Source of the DNA: Rheinheimera sp. MMS21-TC3
GTDB taxonomy: Bacteria; Pseudomonadota; Gammaproteobacteria; Enterobacterales; Alteromonadaceae
Reading direction: 5' to 3'
NCBI RefSeq assembly: GCF_032229285.1
Contig: NZ_CP135084.1
Coordinates: 2,976,001-3,040,000 of the forward strand
Length of the DNA: 64,000 nucleotides
Shown here: piece after piece, positions 1 to 10,600 of the stretch
Layout: every line of letters starts with the position of its first letter
Numbering within the stretch: the stretch's first letter is position 1
Translations under genes and position numbers: made by a program
The notes under the pieces: model-generated
Told to the model about the DNA's origin: nothing
The model's input: the letters and a program-made list of their open reading frames with translations, nothing else
Database searches by the model: none

Positions 1-527
1 AAGATCGCTTTGCCGAAGGCTTATTGCAAACCTTAATTGAAATTGGCCCTAAAGCCTTAGCTGAACCAGAAAACTATCAAGTACGCGCCAGCTTAATGTG
101 GACTGCAACATTAGCCTTAAATGGTTTAATTGGTGCTGGTGTGCCGCAAGATTGGGCGACTCACATGTTAGGCCATGAATTAACTGCCCAGCATGGCTTA
201 GATCATGCTCAAACCTTAGCCATAGTGTTACCGGAAATGCTGCGCCAGCGCAAAGCCAGCAAAATGACTAAACTGGTTCAGTTTGCCCAGCGGGTTTGGC
301 ATATAGAAAACGGTACTGATGATGAAAAAGCGGAAGCGGCCATTGAAAAAATGCGTGCCTTCTTTGAGTCTCTTGGCGTGGCAACCCGCTTAAGTGACTA
401 CCAGCTTGGCGCTGAACATATAGAGCCGCTGATCCATAGTTTAACTAAACATAATATGGTGGCCTTAGGTGAACATGGCGATGTGACACCTGATTTATGC
501 CGTAGCATTTTACAAGCCAGCCTATAA
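1..527 (+). CDS. yqhD: NADPH-dependent aldehyde reductase / iron-type alcohol dehydrogenase, C-terminal part (5' end outside window)
   Basis: This is the C-terminal ~174 codons of a group III metal-dependent alcohol dehydrogenase; the reading frame is open from base 3 to the window edge, so the gene starts upstream. Members reduce short and lipid-peroxidation aldehydes with NADPH in the cytoplasm. The block GAGVPQDWATHMLGHEL followed by HGLDHAQT is the family signature and carries two histidines (in THM and in DHAQ) that ligate the catalytic metal. The sequence closely resembles E. coli YqhD as I remember it, hence the symbol. A CurA-type reductase follows 90 bp downstream on the same strand, suggesting a shared role in reactive-aldehyde or enone detoxification. 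The nucleotide-binding half cannot be assessed. Confidence 0.85.
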   Translation, partial: DRFAEGLLQTLIEIGPKALAEPENYQVRASLMWTATLALNGLIGAGVPQDWATHMLGHELTAQHGLDHAQTLAIVLPEMLRQRKASKMTKLVQFAQRVWHIENGTDDEKAEAAIEKMRAFFESLGVATRLSDYQLGAEHIEPLIHSLTKHNMVALGEHGDVTPDLCRSILQASL

Positions 528-617
528 CTGCGTTGACTAGTCAAGTAGCGGCTTACTCTGTGGCTATTTGCTAATTCGCCCATTTAAGTGCAGTGAACAT
601 TTTTATAAGGGATAACA

Positions 618-1688
618 ATGTCAAACCAAATGCCAAACCAAATAAATCAACAAAGCAATACAGTTAATCGTCAATTAACCTTAGCATCACGACCACAAGG
701 TGCGCCTACTAGCGACAATTTCGCTCTTATCAGCACTGAGATCCCAAGTATTAGTGATGGCCAACTGTTATTACGCACAGTTTACCTTAGCCTAGATCCT
801 TATATGCGTGGCCGTATGAGCGATGCCAAATCTTATGCTGATCCTGTTGCTATTAATAGCCCTATGGTTGGCGGTACTGTTAGCCGAGTGCATGCAAGTA
901 AGCATGCTGATTTTAAAGCCGGTGACTGGGTGCTTAGCTTTAACGGCTGGCAAGACTACGCTGTAAGTGATGGCGCTGGCTTAATTAAGCTCGATCCCAA
1001 TCTAATGCCGCCTTCTTATGCCCTAGGCATTATGGGTATGCCAGGTTTTACTGCTTATATGGGCTTACTTGATATCGGTAAACCACAAACTGGTGAAACG
1101 GTGGTTGTTGCTGCGGCAACAGGTGCAGTGGGTTCAGTAGTGGCACAAATAGCTAAGCTAAAAGGCTGTAAGGTGGTGGCCATAGCGGGTGGGGCAGAAA
1201 AATGTGCTTATGCTTTAGAAAAACTGGGTGTTGATGCCTGTATTGATCATAAAGCCGAAGATTTTGCCCAGCAATTAGCCGAGGCTTGCCCTAAAGGCAT
1301 TGATGTTTATTACGAAAACGTCGGTGGCAAAGTGCTAGATGGCGTATTACCCTTATTAAACACTGGAGCGCGAATTCCAGTCTGTGGCTTAATTTCGCAA
1401 TATAATGCGACTGAACTGCCAGCAGGGCCAGATCGTTTAGGCCAGTTAATGGGCGCCATTTTAGTTAAGCGCATGACAGTAAAAGGTTTTATTATTTTTG
1501 ATGATTATGCTCATCGCTATAATGAATTTGCTCAAGATATGGTGCAATGGCTGCAGCAAGGTAAAATTCACTATAAAGAGCAAATTGTTGACGGCCTAGC
1601 CACTGCGCCTGACGCTTTTATTGGTTTATTAGAAGGTAAAAACTTCGGTAAACTAGTGATCCGCGTTGGCGAAGACAACCTAGCCTAA
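618..1688 (+). CDS. curA: NADP-dependent oxidoreductase, CurA/YncB type (zinc-free MDR family)
   Basis: A 356-residue medium-chain dehydrogenase/reductase of the zinc-independent leukotriene B4 12-hydroxydehydrogenase/CurA branch. These cytoplasmic enzymes use NADPH to reduce the C=C bond of alpha,beta-unsaturated ketones. Family signatures are LSLDPYMRGRMSD (about residues 58-70), the Rossmann glycine-rich segment AAATGAVGSVVAQIAK (about 166-181) and YYENVGG (about 232-238). The ATG at 618 follows AAGGGA at a good distance. Length is normal for the family. The N-terminus has an extra Gln/Asn-rich stretch of about 15 residues. It lies 90 bp after the yqhD-like gene and may be cotranscribed with it. 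The physiological substrate cannot be told from sequence. Confidence 0.85.
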   Translation: MSNQMPNQINQQSNTVNRQLTLASRPQGAPTSDNFALISTEIPSISDGQLLLRTVYLSLDPYMRGRMSDAKSYADPVAINSPMVGGTVSRVHASKHADFKAGDWVLSFNGWQDYAVSDGAGLIKLDPNLMPPSYALGIMGMPGFTAYMGLLDIGKPQTGETVVVAAATGAVGSVVAQIAKLKGCKVVAIAGGAEKCAYALEKLGVDACIDHKAEDFAQQLAEACPKGIDVYYENVGGKVLDGVLPLLNTGARIPVCGLISQYNATELPAGPDRLGQLMGAILVKRMTVKGFIIFDDYAHRYNEFAQDMVQWLQQGKIHYKEQIVDGLATAPDAFIGLLEGKNFGKLVIRVGEDNLA

Positions 1689-1705
1689 CTAATTTAGCCA
1701 AGCTT

Positions 1706-1734
1706 CAAGGGGTCATAACACTTAAAACCCCTTG
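1706..1734. terminator. Inverted repeat between convergent curA and recD
   Basis: CAAGGGG (1706-1712) is complementary to CCCCTTG (1728-1734) around a 15-base loop. It lies between two convergently transcribed genes, where a terminator is expected. Neither side is followed by a clean T run, so intrinsic termination is only a possibility. Confidence 0.35.
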
Positions 1735-1758
1735 CAGCTAAATTGTTATTGATTGCCA

Positions 1759-3747
1759 CTACAAACCACTACTACGACTAACCCGTTTTGTAATGGTTTG
1801 GGCTAAAATCTGGCTATCGCCACACAATAAAGTAAATTGCTTTTTGGCTCGGGTAATACCGGTATAAAGTAATTCCCTGCTTAATATTGGGCTATTATCG
1901 GGTGGCAACACTAAACAGCAATGACTAAATTCAGAGCCTTGCGACTTATGCACTGTCATGGCAAATACGGTTTCAATATCTGTTAACCGGCTGGGTAACA
2001 CCCATTTTAAGCTGCCATCGGCTAATTGAAACACTACTCGTAGCTTGCCGCTGCTAGCATCAAGTAACGTAATACCAATATCACCATTCATTAAGCCTAG
2101 GCTATAGTTATTGCGCTGCATCATAATAGGCCGACCGTTGTACCATTGCTGTGAACAATCCAGCAGGCCTTCGGCCATTAACCAGCGGCTTATTTGCTGG
2201 TTTAGCCCTTCAATTCCCCAATCTCCACTACGCAAGGCGCACAATAACTGAAATTGACTATAGGCAGCTAACACAGCTTTGGCCCAAATGTTATTGCTGC
2301 TATCGCTGTCTCTAATATCGCTGCTGGCAGTGCTAGCACTATAACTGCTTTGCTGTTGCACAAGCTGTAAATAGTGACGATACCCCGCGACAACAACAGG
2401 CTTTAAGCTTTCTAGCTTATTACCAGCTAGTAATTGAATATCGGTATATTGATTAAATAAATTGCCGGCGCTGGTTTCACCGCGGTTCACGGCAAAGGCT
2501 AGCTGGCCTATTCCCGAGTTAGCATCAAACCGATGCGACTTTCTTAACATAACTGTGGCTTGATTAAGCACAGTGCCATTCCCCTGCCAAGGGCTTAAGT
2601 CTGTTGCGCTAAAGGGCGCTAATAAACTCAGGGTTTGCGGCAAGTAACCGCCTAATTCGGCACCGCGGCATAAATCGCCTAGTACAGAGCCTGCTTCCAC
2701 TGAGGCTAGCTGATCTTTATCGCCGAGTAATATTAACCGAGCATGGCTAGGTAAGGCTTGCAACAAAGCCGCCATCATTTCTAAGTCAACCATAGAGGCT
2801 TCATCTACCACTAGCACATCTAACGCTAACGGTTGCTCGGCATTGTGTTTAAATTGACGCCGATTAGGCATAGCGCCTAATAAACGGTGTAGTGTTACCA
2901 CTTCGGTTGGAATGCCAGCTTGCATCTGTGCTGGTAACTTGCTGATAGCACCGCTGATTGACTCCGTTAAGCGCACCGCAGCTTTACCAGTAGGTGCAGC
3001 AAGCTTAATCGTTAAAGCACGCTGACTGCCAGCTTGTTCAGGCTCAGTTAGCTCTGTCGCACTGTGCTGAATTAAGGCCAATAGCTTAACCACTGTGGTT
3101 GTTTTACCAGTACCTGGGCCGCCGGTAATAATGGCAAAATGACGCTGCAATGCCATAGCACAAGCTAATTTTTGCCAGTCGGTCTCGCGGCTGCCATCTT
3201 GGCTAGGCTCGGCACTTGGAAATAACTGCTCTATACGCTGCTTAAGCACTGGGCTTAAACTTATTTGTTGCTGTACTCGCTGGCTAATTTGCTGCTTAAC
3301 TATTTGCTCGGCTTGATATAAGCGATGTAAATACAAGCGGTTATCGGCTAACACTAAAGGAGATATTTCATCTTGCTTAAGCCAGTGGCTACTGGCCAAT
3401 GCTTGCTCTATATCGCTTAGGCTAATTGCCGCTAAAATATGCGAAGGTCTATCAGAGAAAAATTGCGCATACTGGTTTTGTGGTGGCAAACTTAACAAGC
3501 TATCGGGGTTGGTTATTAAGTCTTGCAATAAAATACAGCTATGGCCACGACCATATTGGTGGCAAAGCAAAGCACATAGCAACCAAACCAGCGGTTGCGG
3601 CTCGGCAACAACTTGATTTAAGGTCAGCGGCAGCTGAGCATCGAGTGCTCGCAGCCAGCGTCGGTCTACCCAGCGTTGCAAAAGTTGCTGCATAGCGGCT
3701 AGATCTTGCACTGGCGCTGTTGCCGTTAAATGAACCTTATTTGACAT
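1759..3747 (-). CDS. recD: Exodeoxyribonuclease V alpha subunit RecD
   Basis: RecD is the 5'-3' helicase motor of the RecBCD complex, which processes double-strand DNA ends for recombination and degrades foreign linear DNA. This 662-residue protein is slightly longer than E. coli RecD (608). It has an N-terminal RecC-contacting region (1-190), Walker A GGPGTGKTTT (209-218), a DExx-type Walker B (VLVVDEASMVD, near 315), and the SF1B motif TVHKSQGSEF near residue 600. It starts at an ATG preceded by GGGGA. It is the last gene of recC-recB-recD on the minus strand, 75 bp after recB, and faces curA convergently. All helicase motifs I can check are intact. Confidence 0.95.
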   Translation of the reverse strand: MSNKVHLTATAPVQDLAAMQQLLQRWVDRRWLRALDAQLPLTLNQVVAEPQPLVWLLCALLCHQYGRGHSCILLQDLITNPDSLLSLPPQNQYAQFFSDRPSHILAAISLSDIEQALASSHWLKQDEISPLVLADNRLYLHRLYQAEQIVKQQISQRVQQQISLSPVLKQRIEQLFPSAEPSQDGSRETDWQKLACAMALQRHFAIITGGPGTGKTTTVVKLLALIQHSATELTEPEQAGSQRALTIKLAAPTGKAAVRLTESISGAISKLPAQMQAGIPTEVVTLHRLLGAMPNRRQFKHNAEQPLALDVLVVDEASMVDLEMMAALLQALPSHARLILLGDKDQLASVEAGSVLGDLCRGAELGGYLPQTLSLLAPFSATDLSPWQGNGTVLNQATVMLRKSHRFDANSGIGQLAFAVNRGETSAGNLFNQYTDIQLLAGNKLESLKPVVVAGYRHYLQLVQQQSSYSASTASSDIRDSDSSNNIWAKAVLAAYSQFQLLCALRSGDWGIEGLNQQISRWLMAEGLLDCSQQWYNGRPIMMQRNNYSLGLMNGDIGITLLDASSGKLRVVFQLADGSLKWVLPSRLTDIETVFAMTVHKSQGSEFSHCCLVLPPDNSPILSRELLYTGITRAKKQFTLLCGDSQILAQTITKRVSRSSGL

Positions 3748-3822
3748 GAGTTCCCCGCCTTATTTTACACTGATGGCTTATTGTTATGCATGGCTATTAA
3801 TTACTAACCTTAGCTGCCAGCA

Positions 3823-6800
3823 TTAGTCACTTTCATTAGCAAACAGCTGATCTAAAGCCTGCAGTAATGCTGGGCTTGGCATGATATCTAGCTGACCCTC
3901 GCTAGGGGCTCGAATAAACCAATATAAAGCACCGCCAATATAGTGCTCTGGCGCGGCTAAATAACCAGGCTGACGTTGTTTTAACAACCGATGCAAGGCC
4001 AGCAGATATAACGCTGCTTGCACATCATATCTGTGTTGTAAAAACATTTGTTGCATGCTGTCTTGGTTATACGCCTCGTTATTATCGCCTAACCAATTCG
4101 ACTTATAATCCAACACCCAATAGCGACCTTGACTATCTTGCAAGGTTAAATCGATAAAACCTTTAAGCATGCCATTTAGGTTATCGGCTAATAACATTGG
4201 CCTAGTTTGGCCTGGCAAAATAGCTTGGCTAATAATCTTATCTAGCGCCAGCACATCAACCTGACGGGTTTCTAGCCAGAATTCTAGCTCAGCTCGTTGC
4301 TGCCCTAAGCCCGATAAACTTACCCCTAAGGCTGAAATAGGCGTGCTTAGCATAGTGGCAAACCAAGGGGCTAATACTGGCTGCCATGACTGCCAGTTAT
4401 GCCGTGGCAAGCTTTGCTCTAAAATTGCGTTAATGGCTGTTGCATCACATTGGCTAAACTCCTGTTGCTGCGCTTGCTCAAATAATTGGTGCAAAAACGT
4501 ACCAGCAACGGCACCACGCGGAAAGTCATGAATGGACTCTTGTAGCTCACTGCTTGCGACGGGTTCATACGCTTCTTCTAAGCGCTGGGTATCTAAGGCC
4601 GTATCGGCAGCTAAGTCACTACTAGCCTCAGTTTCTGGGCTGTTTGCTATTAGCCTATTCGTACTGTGGCTATCGGCTTTACGTAACGCCGAGTAACTCG
4701 CAATCCACCAGCGTTGCCGGTTGACGGCTGAAGCTAAACGTAAAGCTGGGCTTAATTCTGCGGTGGCAGTGGCAGCTAAGGGTGGTTGTTGCTCTAAAAT
4801 AGGCTGTTGCTGCCAAGGTAAGTCGGCCAAAACGGCGGCGAGTTTTTGCTGATCAACATCAGCACCCAACTGCAATAGATTACCCATGCCGCTAAGGGCA
4901 ATTTTACTGCCTTTACTTCGGCCTTCACTATAAGCTGCTAAGCCTAACCAGCAAGCATAAATAGGCCGGGTTAAGGCAACATATAACAGCCGAATATCTT
5001 CGCGTAAACGTTCACGTTCGGCTTGCTCAACCGCAGCTTCATCTGGGCTTAAATCTAGCACCATTTTAGTGCCATCGTAATAACGCTGAGGCTGTTTAGC
5101 CGACGCCGCTTTATAGCCACAAATAAAGGGTAAAAATACCAGCGGGTATTGTAAGCCCTTACTTTTATGGATAGTCACCACTTGCACTAGTTGTTGCTCA
5201 CTCTCTAGCCGCAGTTGTTGCTCTTCCGCGCTATCGGGCTGCTCTATTTGCTCGGCTAACCAGCGAATTAAACCCGTTTCACCATCGCGTTGCTGGCTTT
5301 CATGCTGCAATAATTCAGCTAAGTGCAATATATTGGTTAAAGTACGCTCGCCTTGCTCTTGGCTTAACCATAAACTGGGCAGTTCAAAGTAATGCAACCA
5401 AGCTTGCACTAGCGCCAGCACCCCTTTAAAGCGCCAAACTAATTTAAACTCGCGCACTTGCTCTGTTAAGGCTTCCCATGCTGGCTCGTTATTAAAGTAA
5501 TAGTCTAATTTAGCATCCGTTTGCCCTGATAAGGGTAACGCTAAGGCCATACGTAGGGCATTTTCATCCTCTATTTCATAGCAGGCCCGCAGCCAAAATA
5601 ATAACGCTGAGGCTTCGGCACTGGCAAAAATAGATTCACTGTCAGACAAATAAACCGAACGAATTTGCCGCTGGCTTAGCTGTTTTCTTACCAAAGCGGC
5701 TTCATTACGATCTCGAACCAAAATAGCAATATCAGAAGGCTGTACTGGCGTAAATTCGTCTTGCGTAAGCTCAACTTGCATAAACTCAGCATGCTTAGCC
5801 GCGTCTGACTTAACAAAACCCGCTTTAGCTTGTTGTGCTTGGCTTAAAATAAAGGCTATTTGGTCGGCACAGGCAGCTGCCATTAATTGCTGATAAGCGC
5901 CTTTTTTTAACTCCTCAGTTGCAATATCGGGCAGCCAATAGTTAACAGCCGGCACAGCTTGCGCAGACACAGTTTGGGCCGGATTTGCTTGGCTAGCTAA
6001 AATAAAGTGTTCGGCTTTACCTTGCGCCTTAACGGCTAAAAAAGGCAGCGGTGTGCGAGTCTGGCTATCACTATTAGCATCCGTAGCATTAGTATCAGTA
6101 GCAGCAGAGCCAAATCCAAAAGCGCCTTGAGGGCTTTGCTCTGCTTGGCTAAATAACGCATTCACCGCAGCCACTAGGTCTGTAGTCGAACGATAGTTTG
6201 TACTTAAATTATAATGACGCTGCTCAGTTAAACGCTTAGCGTGCAAGTAAGTATGTAAATCTGCGCCACGGAAACTATAAATAGCTTGCTTAGGATCGCC
6301 CACTAACACTAGCCCTGTTTCGCGGCTAGTAACATCAGGATAAATAGCCTGAAAAATAGCAAACTGTATTGGATCTGTGTCTTGAAACTCGTCAACCATA
6401 GCAAACGGATATTGCTGGCGAATACGCGCGGCAAGCACTTCTCCACCTGGGGCATTTAGGGCTTGGTGTAAATCAAGAAGTAAGTCGTTAAAGTCGCGCT
6501 CAGCTCCTTGCTTTTTACGTTGCCTAAATTCTGCGGTTAACCATAAGGCCGCATGATGGCGAACATGAATGGCGATATCAGGTTGCTGCTCTAATAGCTG
6601 CAAAGCCTGATCAAACAAAGCAAACACCGGATGTTGCACTAATGGCTGGCCTTTTTTAGTGCCGGCTGTTAAATGCTCTAGGCTGAACTTTTTTACATTC
6701 TTCGCAAAATCGCTTTGTTGCCAATGTAACAGCTCTGGCTCTGCTATTATTTTTTGCCACCATGCGCGCTCCTGCTCTTGCCAGCTTGCTTTGCGAAACT

Positions 6801-7644
6801 TACCGCCGTGTAACCAACTATTAGCATAGGCATCGTCTAACTGCGCTAAGGCTTCAGCATCAAGTGCTTGCTGCATTAGCTGACAATGGGCCTGCATTAG
6901 GTTTACCCAATCAGCTAAAGGTTGCGCCACTTGATCTGGGCTTAAGGCTTCAGGTAAATCGGTACCCTTAACGGTAAAGTGTAAGTTGCCGGCATCGGCT
7001 TGTAACCAAGGCTTAATATCTGCCAGTAAGTCATCAGGAGACTTACTGACATTCCCCAGCGCCTGTAATAGGTTTGGATCTTGTAATGGGTATAAAAAAC
7101 TGCGCCAATAATCGCAAGCTAAAGTATGTAATAATTGCTTATTGTCATTGCTGAGGTTCTCGCCAAAAGCCGCGCCAGAGTCAAAGGCATGCTCGCTTAA
7201 CATACGCTGGCACCAACCATGAATAGTAAAAACAGCTGCTTCATCCATCCATTGCGCGGCGCGCTCTAACACGCCGGCACAACGAAAATGCAATTCTGGC
7301 GGGTATTCGGCTAATAAATCTTTAATAAAGCTATCCGCACTTTGGTGTTGGCGAAAAGCGATAGCCGCTTCCACTAAGCGAGCCCGAATACGATCGCGCA
7401 GCTCAGCCGTTGCCGCTTTAGTGAAGGTGACCACTAATATTTCTGGTGGTAATAAAGGCCGGTTAAAGGCAGTTTGCCCGGCGACACCATGGCCCAGCAC
7501 TAAACGCAGATATAACGCAGCCAAGGTATAGGTTTTGCCCGTACCGGCACTCGCCTCTATTAATCGGCTGCCATGCAGTTCAAACTGTAATGGCTTAAGC
7601 GTAATCACAGCACTGGGATCTGAATTTACCTGTTGTTTAGTCAA
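3823..7644 (-). CDS. recB: Exodeoxyribonuclease V beta subunit RecB
   Basis: RecB provides the 3'-5' helicase and the only nuclease domain of RecBCD. At 1273 residues it is about 90 longer than E. coli RecB. The N-terminus has the UvrD-type Walker A EASAGTGKTYTL (about 31-42), then DEFQDTD and GDPKQAIYSFRGAD in the motor core, and VTIHKSKGLQYP further on. The C-terminal RecB nuclease core is visible as GFIDLTLQD followed by WVLDYKSNW, with Asp, Asp and Lys in the positions expected for catalysis. The start is unusual: a TTG at 7642-7644 just after the recC stop, preceded by AGGAG seven bases upstream; there is no in-frame ATG before Walker A. The start overlaps recC by 8 bp, implying translational coupling. 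Confidence 0.95.
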   Translation of the reverse strand: MTKQQVNSDPSAVITLKPLQFELHGSRLIEASAGTGKTYTLAALYLRLVLGHGVAGQTAFNRPLLPPEILVVTFTKAATAELRDRIRARLVEAAIAFRQHQSADSFIKDLLAEYPPELHFRCAGVLERAAQWMDEAAVFTIHGWCQRMLSEHAFDSGAAFGENLSNDNKQLLHTLACDYWRSFLYPLQDPNLLQALGNVSKSPDDLLADIKPWLQADAGNLHFTVKGTDLPEALSPDQVAQPLADWVNLMQAHCQLMQQALDAEALAQLDDAYANSWLHGGKFRKASWQEQERAWWQKIIAEPELLHWQQSDFAKNVKKFSLEHLTAGTKKGQPLVQHPVFALFDQALQLLEQQPDIAIHVRHHAALWLTAEFRQRKKQGAERDFNDLLLDLHQALNAPGGEVLAARIRQQYPFAMVDEFQDTDPIQFAIFQAIYPDVTSRETGLVLVGDPKQAIYSFRGADLHTYLHAKRLTEQRHYNLSTNYRSTTDLVAAVNALFSQAEQSPQGAFGFGSAATDTNATDANSDSQTRTPLPFLAVKAQGKAEHFILASQANPAQTVSAQAVPAVNYWLPDIATEELKKGAYQQLMAAACADQIAFILSQAQQAKAGFVKSDAAKHAEFMQVELTQDEFTPVQPSDIAILVRDRNEAALVRKQLSQRQIRSVYLSDSESIFASAEASALLFWLRACYEIEDENALRMALALPLSGQTDAKLDYYFNNEPAWEALTEQVREFKLVWRFKGVLALVQAWLHYFELPSLWLSQEQGERTLTNILHLAELLQHESQQRDGETGLIRWLAEQIEQPDSAEEQQLRLESEQQLVQVVTIHKSKGLQYPLVFLPFICGYKAASAKQPQRYYDGTKMVLDLSPDEAAVEQAERERLREDIRLLYVALTRPIYACWLGLAAYSEGRSKGSKIALSGMGNLLQLGADVDQQKLAAVLADLPWQQQPILEQQPPLAATATAELSPALRLASAVNRQRWWIASYSALRKADSHSTNRLIANSPETEASSDLAADTALDTQRLEEAYEPVASSELQESIHDFPRGAVAGTFLHQLFEQAQQQEFSQCDATAINAILEQSLPRHNWQSWQPVLAPWFATMLSTPISALGVSLSGLGQQRAELEFWLETRQVDVLALDKIISQAILPGQTRPMLLADNLNGMLKGFIDLTLQDSQGRYWVLDYKSNWLGDNNEAYNQDSMQQMFLQHRYDVQAALYLLALHRLLKQRQPGYLAAPEHYIGGALYWFIRAPSEGQLDIMPSPALLQALDQLFANESD

Positions 7645-10600
7645 GATCAGACTCCTGCTTAGCTAATTTGGCATTTAATAACGGTTGATATAGCTGCTCT
7701 GCCCATGTTGCAAAACCTGCTTGCTCTAGACTCGCAAAATCAGGGTAATAGCGTTGTAGCTCGGGGCTATTATCCCGTTCACCGCCAAAGTTGTAACCCC
7801 CTTCATAGGTTTGCCGACACTTTTCTGCATCTTGAGTTTGCAGCCAACATATTGCCGTTTTTGGCATTACAGGTAGCGGCTGCTGCAAGCCTTGTTGCCA
7901 ATAGTTAACCAACTGCTGTAGCTGCGCAAAAGCGCTGTCTTTCGCTTGCGCTATTAGCTGCACTTTATCATCTAACCCATACTGCAAGGTGCTTACCTTA
8001 GCGCCTTGCGCATTGGCGACTAATTGCTGTAACCAACTAGTGCGCAAGGTATACCAACGCAATTGGTCATCTTTACGAATAGCGCTAGCGCGTAATAATA
8101 TCAGTGCTTGTTGCTCAATGCCTGACGAGCCAGCTTGGTAGAGCTGAGTTAAATTGTCGTTTAATGCCACATCAGCAAACTGCAAGGAAATAGCTAAGGG
8201 CTGAGCAGCTTTTTGCCAAGCGATGCCATCAGAGCGATATCGATTAAAAACTACCTCTACTTCACGCTCTATGCTTGCCGCAACATTTTGGCCAAATATA
8301 GCCAGTGGTAATTTAGCTTGCTGGCTTAATTGGGCTACAGCGGCAGATAAATCAAAATCGGGTTTATGTAACAGCTGTTGCAATAACTGCTGCTTTAATT
8401 GATAAAGTTGCAGAGTGTTGAGTACAAAAGGCTCATCATCCTGCGCTTGCATTGCCGACTGATAAAAGCGGGTTTTAAAGCGTTGATTTAAATAATGCCG
8501 ACAGGGGTTGGCTAAAAAGTCATCTAATAAACGCACACTTAATACCGGCAAAGCCTCTTGTTGCGCTGTACTGCTAAGTGAGTCTGTACATGCTGGCTCA
8601 GTCTGATGCGCAGCTTGCCATTCATAAGCATAGGTTGCGTATTCACCATTAAAATAGCGTGGCGAAAAAGGCTGTAATGGGTATTCTTGGGTAAGTGCTT
8701 TTAACACAGGTAAGCCTGACTGATGCTGCCAGCCTTGCGTTATTACATCACCTAATTGACTTACCAGTACGCTAGGCGGTAGCTCACTATTATTGCGAAT
8801 ATGCTTGCCTACCCAGCTTATATATAAGGCTTGTCGAGCACTGAGCATGGCTTCTAAAAATAAAAATCTATCATCATCACGTCGCGAGCGATCACCAGGG
8901 CGATAATCATTGGCCATTAAATCAAAGTCATCACTTTGCCGAGTACGCGGGTATTCGCCATCGTTTAAACCCAGTAAATAGACCCGTTTAAACGGAATAG
9001 CCCGCATAGGCATTAAGGTAGAAAAAGTTAAACTACCGGCCAAGAAACGCTGGCTTAAGCCTGATTCACTGGCTTGATCTAACCAAGCTTCACGCAGCAC
9101 TGCTAGACTAATGTCACCGCTAAAATCTCCACTTAGGCCAGCATCCACTAACTGCTGCATAGCATCAGCTAAACGGCCATAAATAAGCTGATCTTGATCA
9201 CTGCTAAAGTCGAATAAATCCGTTAATAAACCGGGCTGTGCAAACAGCATTTGTTGCCACTTTGCTAAGCTGGCTTGGGGTTGAGCAACAAGTTGTTGCT
9301 GCCAATGTTTAAGCTGCTGAATAAATTGCAGTAAAGGCCCTACTTCTGCGGCGGCTAAGCCTGACACTTCAGCATAAGGTGCCCGGCCCTGCCATTGTTC
9401 AACATCACCAAGGGCAAAGCCAAGCAGCATACGCTCTATACCAAACATCCAACTATAATTATCGGCCAGTTGATCTAAGCCTAAGCTAGCACGTTGTTCG
9501 CCATCTAACCCCCAGCGCACCCCCGCTTCATTTAGCCATAAGCGAATTTGCCCTAGCGCCTGAGGATTAATAGCAAAACGGCGCTGAATGGCAGGAACAT
9601 CCAGCAAGTCACTCATTTCGGTTAAGGTAAAGCGTTGCTCTGGTAGCTGTAAAATATATTCTAACGCCACCATTAACGGCTGACTGCCACGCAAACTTTG
9701 ATCGGCTAAGGTATAAGGTAAATAGCGTTTATCATCGCGGTTTAAGCGGCCAAATACCGCATGGATATGGCTTTGATATAAGCTAATATCTGGCATCATA
9801 ATAATAATATCACGCGGTAATAAGCTGCTATCACTGGAAAATTGACTGAGCAAATTATCTTGCAGAATTTCTACTTCACGTTGGCGGCTATGGGCAACAT
9901 GAAAGCTAATACTCTTATCGTCAGCGGCTACGACTCTAGGTTCGGTTGGGCTGGCATTTAGCTCTAACATATCTTGCTGTAGCTGTTGCAATAAAGGCAG
10001 CTTAGCGATATCTGCTACCGGCTCAGAGAATAAGTCTATTTTATTATTAAACCAATGCTGATACTGCTCTGGTTGGTCAAATTTATCCAGTAAACTAATG
10101 TAATCGCGACCTTGCTTACCTAAACTCGCCAGCAAAACAGGCGCATGTAAATACAGTTCATCGGCATCAAGCACTTCGGGCAAGCCTGGCTTACGCTGCT
10201 GACGCTTTTGTTTAGCACGCATATCATCTTTGATGCTACTAATATCGCCCCAAAAATGCCGACACGGATTAAGTACCGTTAGTAACACTTGGCGCTGCGA
10301 CCCCAAAGCCGCCAGCAATTCTAAGGTTTGCTGAGCTAACGATGACACCCCAAACACCACTATGCGATCAGGCAATAAATCTGGCCTAGCTAATTGGCCT
10401 TGCTGTAATGCGGCTAACGCCTGATTATGCACATCTGCTCGGCTAGAATAGGCTAAATCACCTGAGGAGCTGGCAATATCCTGCTGCAATAAACGCCAGA
10501 GCGCCGGCTGCCATAATTGATCGTCTGGGACGATTTTAAGGGGGGTTTTAGCTAAAACATCGTCGCCATTACGCCAATGTTGTAGCCAGTCGGCTCGATA